DNA of 64,000 nt from Linanthus parryae (lineage: Eukaryota; Streptophyta; Magnoliopsida; Ericales; Polemoniaceae): NCBI GenBank assembly GCA_023055425.1, contig JALGPY010000003.1, positions 22,875,001 through 22,939,000 on the forward strand, in the 5' to 3' direction. Of the stretch, positions 42,901 through 54,375 are shown in pieces (position 1 is the first letter of the stretch; every line of letters begins with the position of its first letter). A model generated the notes under the pieces. The model made no database searches, was not told where the DNA came from, and saw nothing but the letters and a program-made list of their open reading frames with translations. The position numbers were made by a program, and so were the translations under genes.

Positions 42901-45826
42901 AAATATACTGCATTGGATATTGTTTAAAGTGGCTATCAGCATTTTATGGTTTCTGACTCGGTTAAGAGATTTCTTAATTAAAATGATCTGTCAAGTAAAG
43001 ATGAATCAGGCAAAACAAAATATATGCCTCACCTAAACTTTCTATATAAAAAATAGCTAAGCCAATTAATATATCACCAAAATATGATGCAACAAACCAA
43101 ACAACAATGAAAGTGTGGAACCCCACCATACTGTCTACCCTCCTTCCAGTCAAAGTGTGTAGACAGTACTTTTAAAATTTAAAGTTATCTGTTTTCTCTG
43201 CACTTCGGTTTCTCTCTCCCTCTGTCTCTCCTCCCTTACTCCTTCGTCTCACACACACAATCCATATTCACGGCCGGCCCACCGCCAGTCACTCAACTCC
43301 TCCGTTCCCGCTGAGAAGAATTTGTAAGATTTGTCTTACTTCTTCCTGCTCTCAACGTCTCCAGCAACGTCCCAACGAGAAATTGAAGTGCTGATAACTC
43401 TGGGTTTCTTTTAATTTCTATCATTGTTCGCTCACTATTTTAGTCAATAAACTTAGGTTTTGTTTTTGTCATATGTTAGTGAGTGATGTGATTGTTCAGC
43501 CTACCATCCCGTGTTCCGAGCTTCCACCTAGACTATCTATGGAGTTGAAATTGGGTGTAATGCAGATAAACACTCAAAACAGAGGGCTATAATTTTATTT
43601 TTTATTCTTTTGCAGTGGACTGATTTGGTATTAATTTGAATTTTTCAGAGTTTGGTAATTTCCACAGAATGATACTTGCTTATAATAATCCTTTTTTTTG
43701 TACTATAAGCAGATTTTCTATTATTGTTTTCCATTGTTGTCCTAAGAATGTAGTTTCCTGTCAAAATAAAGCCTAGGGTCCTACAATATGGGATATTTGG
43801 GCAAATTCAATGTATTAAAAACTAGAAAGTGCAAAGTACCCGGGGTATACCCCCTGCCTATACAAACACAGTTGTATACAAAATCACTAAAGTTAGTGTA
43901 CTAACTACAGGAGAGCCTAATCAAGACCTCATCTGCTAGCTAGGTCGTGGGAAATAGCGGAGCATGTTTTTTTCTGAAAACTCGGAATAATGGAGCATGG
44001 TGTAAGAATTATACACTTTTAGGTCTGGTGTTAAACATTGATGGCCTAACTTGAACTTGTCATTATAAAGAAAGCAAATAGCTGCTTTGCAATTATGCTT
44101 TCAACAATTTTGTTCCCCTAATGTGATTTCTCTTCGTAGACTTAAAACTCCAGCACTGTGGGTTTTCCAGTCAGGCTGTGTGAACAACTGGCCACCCTTT
44201 TTCATATAAGATAAATTTTCATATTCCGGTGCATTGTACAAACCTCTGACTCTATCGTTTTAGTAGTAAGATCAAAAGAAAGGAAAATCAACTGAATACA
44301 TTCGATGTAAATTGATAACTCATCTCCACATAACTTAAATCACGTGGACTAGAAATCTTCCTGTACAGACACTACCTTCAGATGAAAATGGGTCCATCTA
44401 CCTTCTCCATTATAAATTCGGAAAACAATCTCCCCACAGTAAGTTCTCTCACAAACTACTCTATCATGCAGCCTCTCTGGTTTACCTTTTTTTTTTTTTG
44501 TTGTTAACAGGTTTTCCATTGAAATACTTCTATGCTACCTGTACGGCTATTTCTATCCTGGTTCAAACTCGCTCTTTATTTAAAAAACGCCAGCGCAAAT
44601 TTGAGAAACAGACTTAGATTACATGAAAACCATAAGCAATAGTTATCGATTTCTTTGGATCTCAATTTTAATATTATAACATAGATTAGTTCTCATTGAT
44701 CCTCGTCCGTCAACAATCGGCTCAGTTCTTGAGTCGTCTACAGGTTCAGTGGAGGATGCAAGATCTTAATAGAGCAAGGGCTGAAATACCACTAATAAAC
44801 ATTCTTTTTTCAATATAGGTTTAGTAAGCAATTAACAATTATTGAAAGCATTCACGTACATGGTTGTTTCATACAAATATAAAATATTAATAATGACCAT
44901 TAAATTAATGGGATGTTTATAAGTTCTTTTTGTTTAAATAACTAGGAAGAGATGGAATTTCTAGAATCAGAACTATCAAATTACCAACAGAATTTGAAGG
45001 GTGAACACCTAAATAGGAAACATGCAAGGGTTAAGAGTAACATTAATAGACTTTGGAGGGGCGAAAATGCTAGAAACATGGAGAAATAGTTCGAACAATG
45101 GGAAGAGTCAGATGCTGCTGGAACACCAAGATCCAATAATTCTCTGTAGCGGAACCATTGCACTCCCTTGTTTACACACAAATTGGCAGCGGGGATGGAA
45201 CCACTACCATAGCATAAGATCTAGGCTGAATCTTTATATGTATCACTTAATTATTTGTTTCCTTATTGTGGGCATATCCCCAATATGAATTCAGTGTAAT
45301 GTTTCTCTTCTCATGTCTCATCATATGGGCAAAATGTATGAAAAGAGGATAAAATTTGTTACTCTGTTTATTACACGATCTCATCTGCAAATATTAATTC
45401 CCTTGGATTTACGATCTAACTCGCGGCATCATTTCTTGTATATCTTCAACGTCAGTAGTTAAATTGTACTTTCCAGATTTGAGTCATAGTCTCATAGAAT
45501 TGGAGACCTCTATGATAAAATCCTTCTGGAGAGAAAACAACTAATGTTGAACTTAAATAATGAGTCTTCAGTCTTCACCAAAGAACTGTACTTTTGTCGT
45601 TGAAATTGGTTTCCCCAATGGTACAGACTACATTGCTTTAATCTGACTTCTATTATATATCTAAGTCCATATCACAGAAATCATAGGGCAAATGAATTTC
45701 GAACTTGTTCCAACTAAACTAGGGGATTTAGTACTTTCCTGAGGGATCATTGGAAGAAAGTTTAAGTAGTTGGTGGCGGTATTTTCAAACGCAAAGCATT
45801 AACGAGCAAAACTTTGATTTACTTAG
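39925..45826. other. Intergenic DNA of duplicated unit B
   Basis: No gene supported. 40780-44560 is collinear with 59490-62560, with landmarks GGAGGAATCCACCTGA, CAAAAGGACGTCCT, TAGTTGAACCCTTTCTACAT and ATGGGTCCATCTACCTTCTC. Diverged parts of it match 29400-30850. Confidence 0.65.
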
Positions 45827-46432
45827 GTAACCAGTAGGGCTGTTCAGAAACCCGATCGACCCGCCCAACCCGCCCGGACCGAGCCAAACCGATCCGTGGT
45901 AGAGTTAGATTGGGTATGAATGGATGATTAAGGTTTTAAAATGTCCAGACCCGCAATAATTCGGGTGGGGGCACGGGTGTAATTTTCTAAACCCGGAGTG
46001 ATCCGCCCCGCCCCGAATTGCTACAGCAATACTATTATTAATTATTATTATGAGATATTTCTCCTATTATTATATAGATAATATAGAGTATAGACTTTAG
46101 GTTCCAGCTGTTTCACACTTCGTTGCTTCTCTTCTCTGATAAGATAAGAGTCGTGTCTCTCTCTCTCTCTCTAACAGCATACTAGCACAGAGAAGAGACA
46201 TCGATGTATTACTGTACTTGCAACCTCTTTAGATTCGGCGATTGAGGACAGATTCCAGGTGATACGAGTCCGATTCAGCAGTGGTTCGAGACCGATTGTC
46301 TTCCAATCCCTTCTAGGCTCTCAATTTGGCGTATTTCGAGTTTAGCCAAACCATCGACCGCAGACACACAGATTGATTTTGGGCTACTTACTTGTCAATA
46401 CTTTGTAGCGGATATGGAGTGAACAACTGATC

Positions 46433-49400
46433 ATGGTACAGAACTACAAACATCTCTTCTTCTTTGATTTTTTGTGCATCTTCTTGTGCTAGGGTTTTTC
46501 TGCAAATACTAGTTTCTTCACTGCTCTACTTCATTCAAACAGTTATATAGCTTCTTCTACTCCTCCCTTATGTGCAATCCCTTTTCTTCTTCTTTTATTA
46601 GGGATTTGAATTCCTTGTTCAGATACTTATGTATACTGCTAGTAGCCTAGTAGCACTTAACAAACAGATTGCATATTTGTTTATGGTTTTGCTAGTCTCT
46701 TAATTCTTATGGCTGGGAAAAAACCCCCAAGTTTAATGCAATTTTCTACTGTTTTGAGATTTTGATTGAGGAGGATTAGAAAAAGCAATCCAAAGGGTCG
46801 AAAACTTGTTTTGATTCTCACATGGAGGAGAACAGCCCTACTATGAACCTAGTAACAGTAGTGTAGGTAGCAATTGATACCAGGCCTAATTGCTACTATA
46901 AGTTTGAACTTCGGAGTAAAATGATTGAATGATAAGTTTGAATTAAGTTTGAATTAAGCTTTGACACTTTATGTTAATAAGTTTGAATTAAGCTTTGACA
47001 CTTTCTGTTAATAAGTTTGAATTAAGCTTTGACACTTTATGTTAATAAGTTTGAATTAAGCTTTGACACTTTCTGTTAATAAGTTTGAATTAAGCTTTGA
47101 CACTTTCTGTTAATAAGTTTGCAAAGCTTGTGATTTTGTGGTGCTAGAACTGTGCTTATGCTTAGGATGTATGGGTCTATGCGTTAAACGTTTGAGTTGT
47201 TTATTTGAAAGCTCTTAAACCATAAAATTTGATGTTTGTTCTTCATGTTAACAGGCTGATATCACTGATCTTACTCTTGATGAAGAGGTTAGCAATCCCG
47301 TTATTGAAGATGGAGGTATTCGCAACAATCCGATGAAGAGGAAAACTCACAACCAAGGGGAAGGTATATCTAAACTAACTCCTGGTCCTCCCAAAAAAAA
47401 ACAAAAAAGCCTGTTAAACAGGTGAAACCTGTTGGTGATAATTGTACATCTGAAGTGTGGGATCATTTTACAAGGATAGGGGATAAACTTAGGTGCAAAT
47501 GTAATTATTGCCCTAAAACATATGCTGCTGATCCAAAATTCCATGGAACTAGCAGCCTGTGGAGTCATATACTTCACAGTTGCAAGAATTACCCTCACCG
47601 TTTAGAAGATAAAAGGCAAAAAACGTTGGCATTTACTCCTGCAGTTGGTAAAGAAAATGTAGGCAGTCTGAATGCAGTTGTGTTTAGTCAAGCTGTTAGC
47701 AGGAAAGATCTTGCTACAATGGTAATTATTGACGAATTACGTTTTAGAATGGTAGAAGGAACTGGTTTTAAACGTTTCTGCTATGGAATGCAGCCACGTT
47801 TTAACATTCCTTCAAGGATAACAGTGGCACGAGATATTCTGAAAATTTATGAAGACGAAAAGGTAAAATTGAAACGTATGTTAAAGAATCAACGTGTATG
47901 TCTTACCACTGATACATGGACATCGATCCAGAACTTCAATTACATGTGTATCACTTGTCATTGGATTGATGACTCATGGAAGTATCATAAGAGAATTCTG
48001 ACCTTTTGTCAAGTGCCTAATCACAAAGGTGAGACAATTGGTAAGGTCATTGAGGCTAGTTTAAAATATTGGGGAATTGGTAAACTGTTCACTGTAACGG
48101 TTGATAATGCAAGTTCCAATGATGGAGCAATTCGTTACCTGAAAAGGAAAACTAAAGATTGGAGGGGAACCATTCTTGGGCACGAGTTTATTCACGTTCG
48201 ATGTTCTGCTCATATCTTAAACTTGATTGTAAAAGATGGTTTGGAAGAGATTGAAGATTCTGTTGTTAAAATCAGGAATGCTGTCCGGTATGTAAGGTCC
48301 TCTCCAAGTAGGCTGGAAAGTTTCAAAAAATGTGTAGAAGAAGAAAACATCACAAGTAAGAGTTTACTTTGTTTAGATGTCGAAACAAGGTGGAACTCAA
48401 CTTATATGATGATTGAAACTGCTGAAAAATTTGAAAAAGCATTCATCAGGCTTGAGGAGGATGATTATAATTACTCCTCTTATTTTAATAGTGAAGAAAA
48501 CGAAGAAAGTGGTGTAAGGAAGGGTAGGGGCAGAAGTAACAAAAGCCTTGGATCTCCTAACAAGGATGATTGGAAAAGAGCAAGGTTCTTTAATCAATAT
48601 TTGGAAGTTTTTTATCATACAACTTTGCGCTTTTCCGGTTCATCCTATGTGACATCGAATAATTTTTTTGATGAAATTGTGGGGATTCAAGATACATTGA
48701 TTGAAATGATTGATAGCGAGGACAACGATTTGAAGGTAATGGCCGAGAGAATGAAAAAAAAGTTTGATAAGTATTGGGATAACCTCGATAATATCAACTT
48801 TCTACTTTACATGGCTGTTGTTCTAGATCCTCGATACAAATTGAAGTATGTGCAATTTTGCTTTGGTCAAGTTCATGATGATGCTAAAGCATTGGAGATG
48901 ACAAAGAAGGTTGAAGCTGCTTTGCTTAAAATGTTTGAATGTTATTCGCAACGTGATGATTCTAGTAGCACTTCTCCAATGACTGAGGCACAAAGGAATG
49001 CTGAAACACTTGCTCCGAAAAATAAAGTGAAAGGCAAGCAACTTAAATCTAAGTATGCGAAACAATTGGAAGATGAAGAGTGTATGGACACGAAAACTGA
49101 ATTGGCCAAATATCTCATAGAAGGTTGTGAGGTAATAGATGACTCTTTTTGCATTCTTAGTTGGTGGAAGTTGAATGAAACGAAGTATCCAGTAGTTTCT
49201 AAAATTGCTAAGGATGTGTTGGCTATCCCCATATCAACTGTTGCATCTGAAACTACATTTAGCACTGGTAGGCGTGTCCTCGATTATTTCAGAAGTTCAA
49301 TGTCTCCGAAAATGGTGGAGGCTCTTATCTGTAGCCAAAATTGGTTGAAAGCTGACATGGAACGTATTGATCTTCGTGATTCAATGGATGTTGTCTCATC

Positions 49401-49551
49401 TTACGATGAGATAGAACCTGGTTCAGGTATTATTTCATGTTAATTCGCAAGAGGTAATGCTTTTGTGTGGCTTAGTGGTGTATAATCATGCACTAAAACG
49501 TTCCATTTTGCAGAGCTGGATGGTCCTAGCTCTATTGTCGTTGACGAGTAA
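46433..49551 (+). CDS. hAT (RICESLEEPER/Ac-type) transposase, three exons, one apparent frameshift
   Basis: The coding frame from 47422 shows a BED zinc finger (CKCNYCPKTYAADPKFHGTS, then SLWSHILHSC). A catalytic core follows (TTDTWTSIQNFNYMCIT, TVDNASSNDGA, RCSAHILNLIVKDGL, DVETRWNSTYMM), then a DUF4413-like segment (LYMAVVLDPRYKLKY) and the hAT dimerisation domain (LSWWKLNETKYPVVSKIAKD, SETTFSTGRR). The best start is an ATG at 46433-46435 directly followed by donor GT, joined to an acceptor at 47254/47255, giving ATGGCTGAT. A second intron (49427-49513) gives a tail GSELDGPSSIVVDE with stop at 49549-49551. The frame slips by one base in the A-runs at 47393-47408, which may be a sequencing error. 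It would act in the nucleus on the element ends. Confidence 0.85.
46945..47114. repeat. Five 34-bp tandem repeats in transposase intron 1
   Basis: The unit is AAGTTTGAATTAAGCTTTGA plus CACTTT(A/C)TGTTAAT, five exact-length copies alternating A or C at one position. Confidence 0.9.
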
Positions 49552-49996
49552 TCGACATGGTATAAAAGTATTGTTTGTTTTACTTTTTAATGTGATAACT
49601 AATTTATTGTATCTCGGTTAAAATTATAACTGTCTATTAACTCAGTGAATTACCATTGTAGGTCACTATAACTTTTTGGGAATAGCTATATATGTGGATG
49701 TTTTTGTCTGGCAAGCAATTTTTGGAAGGAAGGCCACTATAATTATCATAATAGCTATATATGTGGATGTTTCAACCAGCCACTTTTTTGTGTGTATATT
49801 CTACTGGTCTAGTATTGTCTTATGATCAGATTGTGTTGCAGTCCACGATATTTAGTATTTACGGTAAGAAACTAGTATTGTTTATTTCTGCTGGTATAGT
49901 ATTTTTTTTCCCTGAGAACCCTACTGCTTAATAATTCAGCTTCTTATTTATTTTAGATAAATAGTCATACCCAAGTCAGCAAGCGATGTCAAACTG

Positions 49997-50335
49997 ACTG
50001 GTCTGGTTGGAGCAAACTTTGTGAATGCAGTGCTTGATAAACTTAAGTTCAGCGATCCAACTGCTAGAGGAATCGCTACTGCATCTAGGTATGTTGTTTA
50101 AAACATCAAAACGGAACACAAAGATCTCCCACATCGTGGCATTGCAATAAATATGTTTCTTCTCTTAACTTGTTACAGCGCTCACGGACTGGGAACAGCA
50201 GCGCTATCAGCAAAGGAACCAGAAGCTCTCCCTTTTTGTGCCATTGCTTACGCTCTAACTGGCATTTTTGGTTCTGTTATATGCTCAATTCCGGCGGTGA
50301 GACAAAGCTTGCTTGCATTGACTGAGATACAATAA
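49997..50335 (+). pseudogene. PLGG1: Captured C-terminal fragment of a PLGG1-like plastid glycolate/glycerate transporter
   Basis: Exon A (49997-50088) reads TGLVGANFVNAVLDKLKFSD then PTARGIATAS. An intron with GT/AG borders (50089-50178) follows. Exon B (50179-50335) gives AHGLGTAALSAKEPEALPFC and AIAYALTGIFGS...PAVRQSLLAL, then a divergent TEIQ and stop. This is the highly conserved end of the LrgB-like membrane domain of PLGG1, the chloroplast inner-envelope carrier of photorespiratory glycolate and glycerate. Only about 80 residues are present, without the LrgA part or transit peptide, so it cannot transport. A preceding VIPKS could be an out-of-context piece of the same gene. The retained intron shows capture at the DNA level. 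Confidence 0.85.
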
Positions 50336-50498
50336 CAGAACCAACATGTTTGCATTGACTGATTTTTGACACATGTTTGATATCCAGTATTGCCCTATAT
50401 CATATTAGATATTAAATATCTACTGGTTATTTCTGCCTATGATTAAATTGTTACCCTTTTCTGATTTGCCGTATTGACCAAAAATTAACATTTTACAG

Positions 50499-51281
50499 GT
50501 ATGGCAATGCTAATGTCTGGAAAATATTCACTGACCTTTTTGATTATTTCCCTCTCACTGCCCTGGTTAGTGGAATGATCTATTCCTTCGATATTTGGCA
50601 TGATTGTATTTCTCCTATACCTAATCTTTCAGAATGTTCAACATGGATCAATCTATGGTTTATAACTTTATATGAAGTTGAAATGTCATTACTGTAGGTT
50701 GAATCAGAAATATTTTGTTTGCATGGTGGATTGTCTCCATCCATTGAGACCCTTGATAACATACGGAATTTTGACCGGGTTCAAGAAGTTCCCCATGAAG
50801 GTCCCATGTGTGATCTCTTGTGGTCGGATCCTGATGACCGCTGTGGATGGGGAATCTCTCCTCATGGTGCTGGGTACACTTTTGGCCTAGTGCGTCTCTA
50901 TCTTCTCCCTCAGTTTCCTTTTGCGTATCTATTGGTTGCATCTGAAAGCAAGTTTCTTATTTGTTTAATGAACTTTTTCACAGGACATATCTGAGCAATT
51001 CAACCATACTAACAGCTTAAAGCTTATTGCTAGAGCTCATCAGCTTGTTATGGAAGGATATAACTGGGCTCATGTAATATTTTGCCTTCGAATTTACTGC
51101 TGCTACCTCTTATGCTTACTACTAGTGTTTTCCAGAATCTTAATTTTGTTTATCCTTCTCATGTCTGCCACAGGATCAAAAGGTTGTCACTATCTTTAGT
51201 GCACCAAATTATTTTTACAGATGTGGAAACATGGCATCTATTTTGGAAGTTGATGATTGCAAAGAACACACATTTATCCAG
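50499..51281 (+). pseudogene. Captured C-terminal half of a PP2A catalytic subunit
   Basis: Four exons keep GT/AG introns and phase: 50499-50565 ([20 protein letters not shown]), 50698-50889 ([20 protein letters not shown] ... [20 protein letters not shown] ... [10 protein letters not shown]), 50984-51073 ([30 protein letters not shown]) and 51174-51281 ([35 protein letters not shown]). The match to protein phosphatase 2A catalytic subunits is nearly perfect. Missing are the N-terminal GDxHG, GDxxDRG and GNHE motifs that hold the metals, and the C-terminal TPDYFL tail used for methylation and holoenzyme assembly. It cannot be an active phosphatase. Exon order is as in the host gene, so it is a DNA-level capture. 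Confidence 0.92.
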
Positions 51282-51375
51282 GTCTCCCCTCTCTCCCTCT
51301 CTCTATCACACACACACAAAGAAACACACACAGACATCTATTTTGGAAGTTGATGATTGCAAAGAACACACATTT
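51235..51375. repeat. 41-bp direct repeat of PP2A exon end
   Basis: The segment CATCTATTTTGGAAGTTGAT...CACACATTT occurs at 51235-51275 and again at 51335-51375, separated by CT/CA-rich DNA. The second copy falls in the predicted intron. Confidence 0.9.
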
Positions 51376-51403
51376 GTATTGATTGTTTGATGTTGTCCTA
51401 CAG

Positions 51404-51520
51404 AGGCCAATTAAGAAACTCTACATGGTTGTTGAAATGGCTGCTCAAGGGGGTGTCATGGTTCCCAACTCTAAATTTTACAACTCAACTGGTTTTAGAT
51501 TTCCAAATCTTCAAGGATGA
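51404..51520 (+). pseudogene. Unidentified exon-like segment after PP2A piece
   Basis: A TGTTGTCCTACAG acceptor at 51403 precedes a frame in phase with the PP2A exon ending at 51281. It reads RPIKKLYMVVEMAAQGGVMV then PNSKFYNSTGFRFPNLQG and TGA. It does not match the PP2A C-terminus. A neighbouring frame continues DEKEFA...DEMSDVVDELMGWLMNRN, suggesting a frameshifted piece of a third gene. I do not recognise the family. Confidence 0.4.
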
Positions 51521-51974
51521 GAAGGAGTTTGCCAGGACGAGATGTCGGATGTTGTGGATGAATTGATGGGCTGGCTAATGAATAGAAATGTTGGTTATCT
51601 TACAGTTGTACAGTTTCATGTCTTTTGTAAGCCGGTGTGACTGCAAACTTGTTATCGCTCATTGTAATTGAATGCATGATGTTGGCTGTTGTCAATTAGA
51701 ACATGTTGGCTGTTGCAATTGGAACTTTGTAATGGATGATGGCTATTTGACTATTTCTTTCTTTATAATGTAATTATTGTACTTAATTTGCATTAGCTTG
51801 AAACCGCCCGAATCGAGCCAAACCGAGCCGGGCCGCAATGTCCGGTCAGGTTTGGGTTTGGCAGTTTCTTGATCAGGTTTGGGTAACGATTTATCCAACC
51901 CGAGCGCATTGGGTAGGGGCAAAAATGCGGGTTTCACCCGCCCAAACCGCCCCGCGAACAGCCCTAGTAACCAG

Positions 51975-54375
51975 CAACACATGAGGTCATTCAAGCTTTT
52001 CATTGATCAAACATGTGGGTCAGAGCTTATAATATCCAGATTTGATATTCTCCCTATGTTGTTGTATAGGACCTCAACCGTTAAAATGAGAGACGAACAA
52101 CCAAAAGATGATATTATCCTTTCCACCTCCTAAACTTTGAACTAAGTTTCAAAGTGATATATATCGACATGAAATTCCCATGTTTTCTTTCTTCTTTTGA
52201 CTAGATTTGATTCATACAAAAGTCTGCTTTGCCCATGTAATTCCACTTGCAAGCTATTTTCTGTTTCATTTCCTTCCTATCAGTTCATGCAGGTAATCTC
52301 AGAAGAATATCCCCTAGATTGTCTTTCCTTTGTCACCTTATGTGAGTGATTATCTTATCATCTTACTTTTACTTGGCTGCTATTGCACGTGTTTGTTTGT
52401 TTTCTATTTTTAAGTGAAATCGTCTGTGTGATTCTCTTCTTTCACTTAAGTTCTGCTGGTCATCGCAAGCATGATGTGATTGCTATCAGCCTATCACTAA
52501 AGCAACTATTTGAGTTGTGTGTTTTGTTCTAAACATTTGACATTATTGGCGAAAAGCTTTTGAGGAAGTACCCAACATAATGCACTAGAACGCTTCATGT
52601 GGTTACAATTTTCTTTTTCACTCTTAATTACTACTATTATGAATTATTCTTAAAAATCTGAAGTTTTAACTTTGTATCTTAATTAAACAAATTTCCTAAT
52701 GCATCCCGCTTCTCTCAGGTTGCGCTTAAGCTTGATGAAGTGACTAGAAACCACTCATGTTGACCAAGGCGTGCATTTGGTTGAGTTAGTGGCGTTAGCT
52801 CTGGTGTTTTACCATATAAGTTTGTATTGTGGAAACTACTTGAGTTTAATTTGATGTGGCTGAAACAAAAACTTAGATATTTAAAGTATCAATAGTGATT
52901 GTCCTCTATTTTAGTGTTGTATCCATGATTTCAATTTATGCACCTTTCCCTTTATTGGGAAGGATATTTTCTCTGTATTTGAAGTTTAGGGTCTAGTGAA
53001 AGGAATTGTAGGTTGGCTGATAATGTTAATTTCATGTCTGGAATAACTACATGAACCAAAGTTGTGACTGCCTCTGCCAAAGGACCTTGAGCCTACTTTC
53101 TTCGGGGTAGTGCCCTCGGGCACGGGTAACACAGTAGCAGCTAAACATGGAACTAAAGCAGCCTACTTTCCAGGGCTAGTGAAAGACATAAATTCTGTAA
53201 CCACATCAAAAGTCTTATACATGTTCCAGAAGACGAATGGGAGGGAACTGCCCGTCTTAACTTCTAAGATATAGATGTTAAATGGTAACTTGATAAGTTA
53301 AGACTTCATAAATAACACAAATGAATTGGTAAGTTACAAGAGTCGCATGTGTTGGGAGTACCAAACATTGTGTTAACTAGACTTCAAAATTCACTTACAA
53401 TTTCCTTCAATTAAAAAAAAGAAAAAAGAAAGAAATCATATAAGGGACTGTTTGAAACGTAGACAAGTTGATGAAAAAAAAAATCAGGAAAAGAGATTCT
53501 ACGTTTGGAAGTTAAATAAAATAAAATGTAATATTGCAAAACATAATCAGAATTTTAACTTTCTGTCCAAATCGGACGGAAAAGTAAAGGAGAAAACCAA
53601 TTGCTAGACTCTCTCACTCTTGCTATTAATCTCAGGCCCACAATGAAGCCTCACCAGCGGTAATTGAGAAGAGATTCTCAGATCTTTTTGATCAAATACC
53701 GAGAATTGAATGGGGAGATATTTAATGGACTGATTTCTAGTTTTGGATCGAAATCCCAAAAACTTCCTCTTGTTTTCTTTTATCATAGATCCTGATGAAT
53801 TCTTGTGTGGTGCTGGCAGTGGCAGTTGTGTTCTTGCTTTATTGGTGGTTGTCCTGGTCTTGGTTTATTAGTAGGCGTCCTGCTATGGTGGTCTGGTAGC
53901 AGTGGTAGTTTTGGTGTATACAAGTCATGTTTTTTGTATGATGGGCTTTACCGAGGATGCTTGGGTTTCGTCTATGGTGGTTGTTGGTTGTGGTGCAGAT
54001 TTGCAGAGCCAATAGAGCTCGAAGACAAGACATTAGGGACTCTTATTGCAACTTTTTGTGGTGGTGGGTAAAATACATAATAACTCAAACCATATAGCCA
54101 TTGCTTCAATACATTAAGTTATAATCAGATTACTTTCATTAATTCCCTCAATTTATACCGAATGAAGGAAAGGACAAGGACTGTTCCTAATGTTCTTTCC
54201 TGCTTGTTTTTCAAGTTCTAAACAATGCAATGCCGCTAGTCAATTCAATATGGCGAAATAACAACCAATGTGCAAATTGAACTGCCACTAAAGACTAATG
54301 CAGTAAACATAATTTGAAAAATCAAATGACCTTGTGACGTACCTTTTCTTTCATATCTTCTTTAGCTTTGAATCC
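51975..54375. other. Intergenic DNA between hAT element and F-box gene
   Basis: 51990-52700 resembles 63500-63990 (landmarks CCATGTAATTCCACTTG, CCTATCAGTTCATGCA), continuing the duplication interrupted by the hAT. 53222-53410 resembles 37165-37380. No gene supported. Confidence 0.6.

Larger units (their letters stand above)
45835..51966 (+). mobile_element. hAT transposon, 6132 bp, with captured host gene fragments
   Basis: The ends TAGGGCTGTTC...GAACAGCCCTA are perfect 11-bp inverted repeats, and the flanks are a perfect 8-bp duplication GTAACCAG (45827-45834 and 51967-51974). Subterminal DNA on both sides is rich in CCCGCCC/AACCGAGCC motifs. Inside, in order and on one strand, are a BED-finger hAT transposase gene (46433-49551), a PLGG1-like fragment (about 49997-50335), a PP2A catalytic subunit fragment (50499-51281) and an unidentified exon-like piece (51404-51520). 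The perfect duplication and nearly intact transposase suggest a fairly recent insertion. Confidence 0.95.

Noticed and set aside
53805..54071. 88-residue Gly/Leu/Trp-rich frame
   Set aside because: No recognisable domain, TG-rich composition, and an opposing open frame of similar length.
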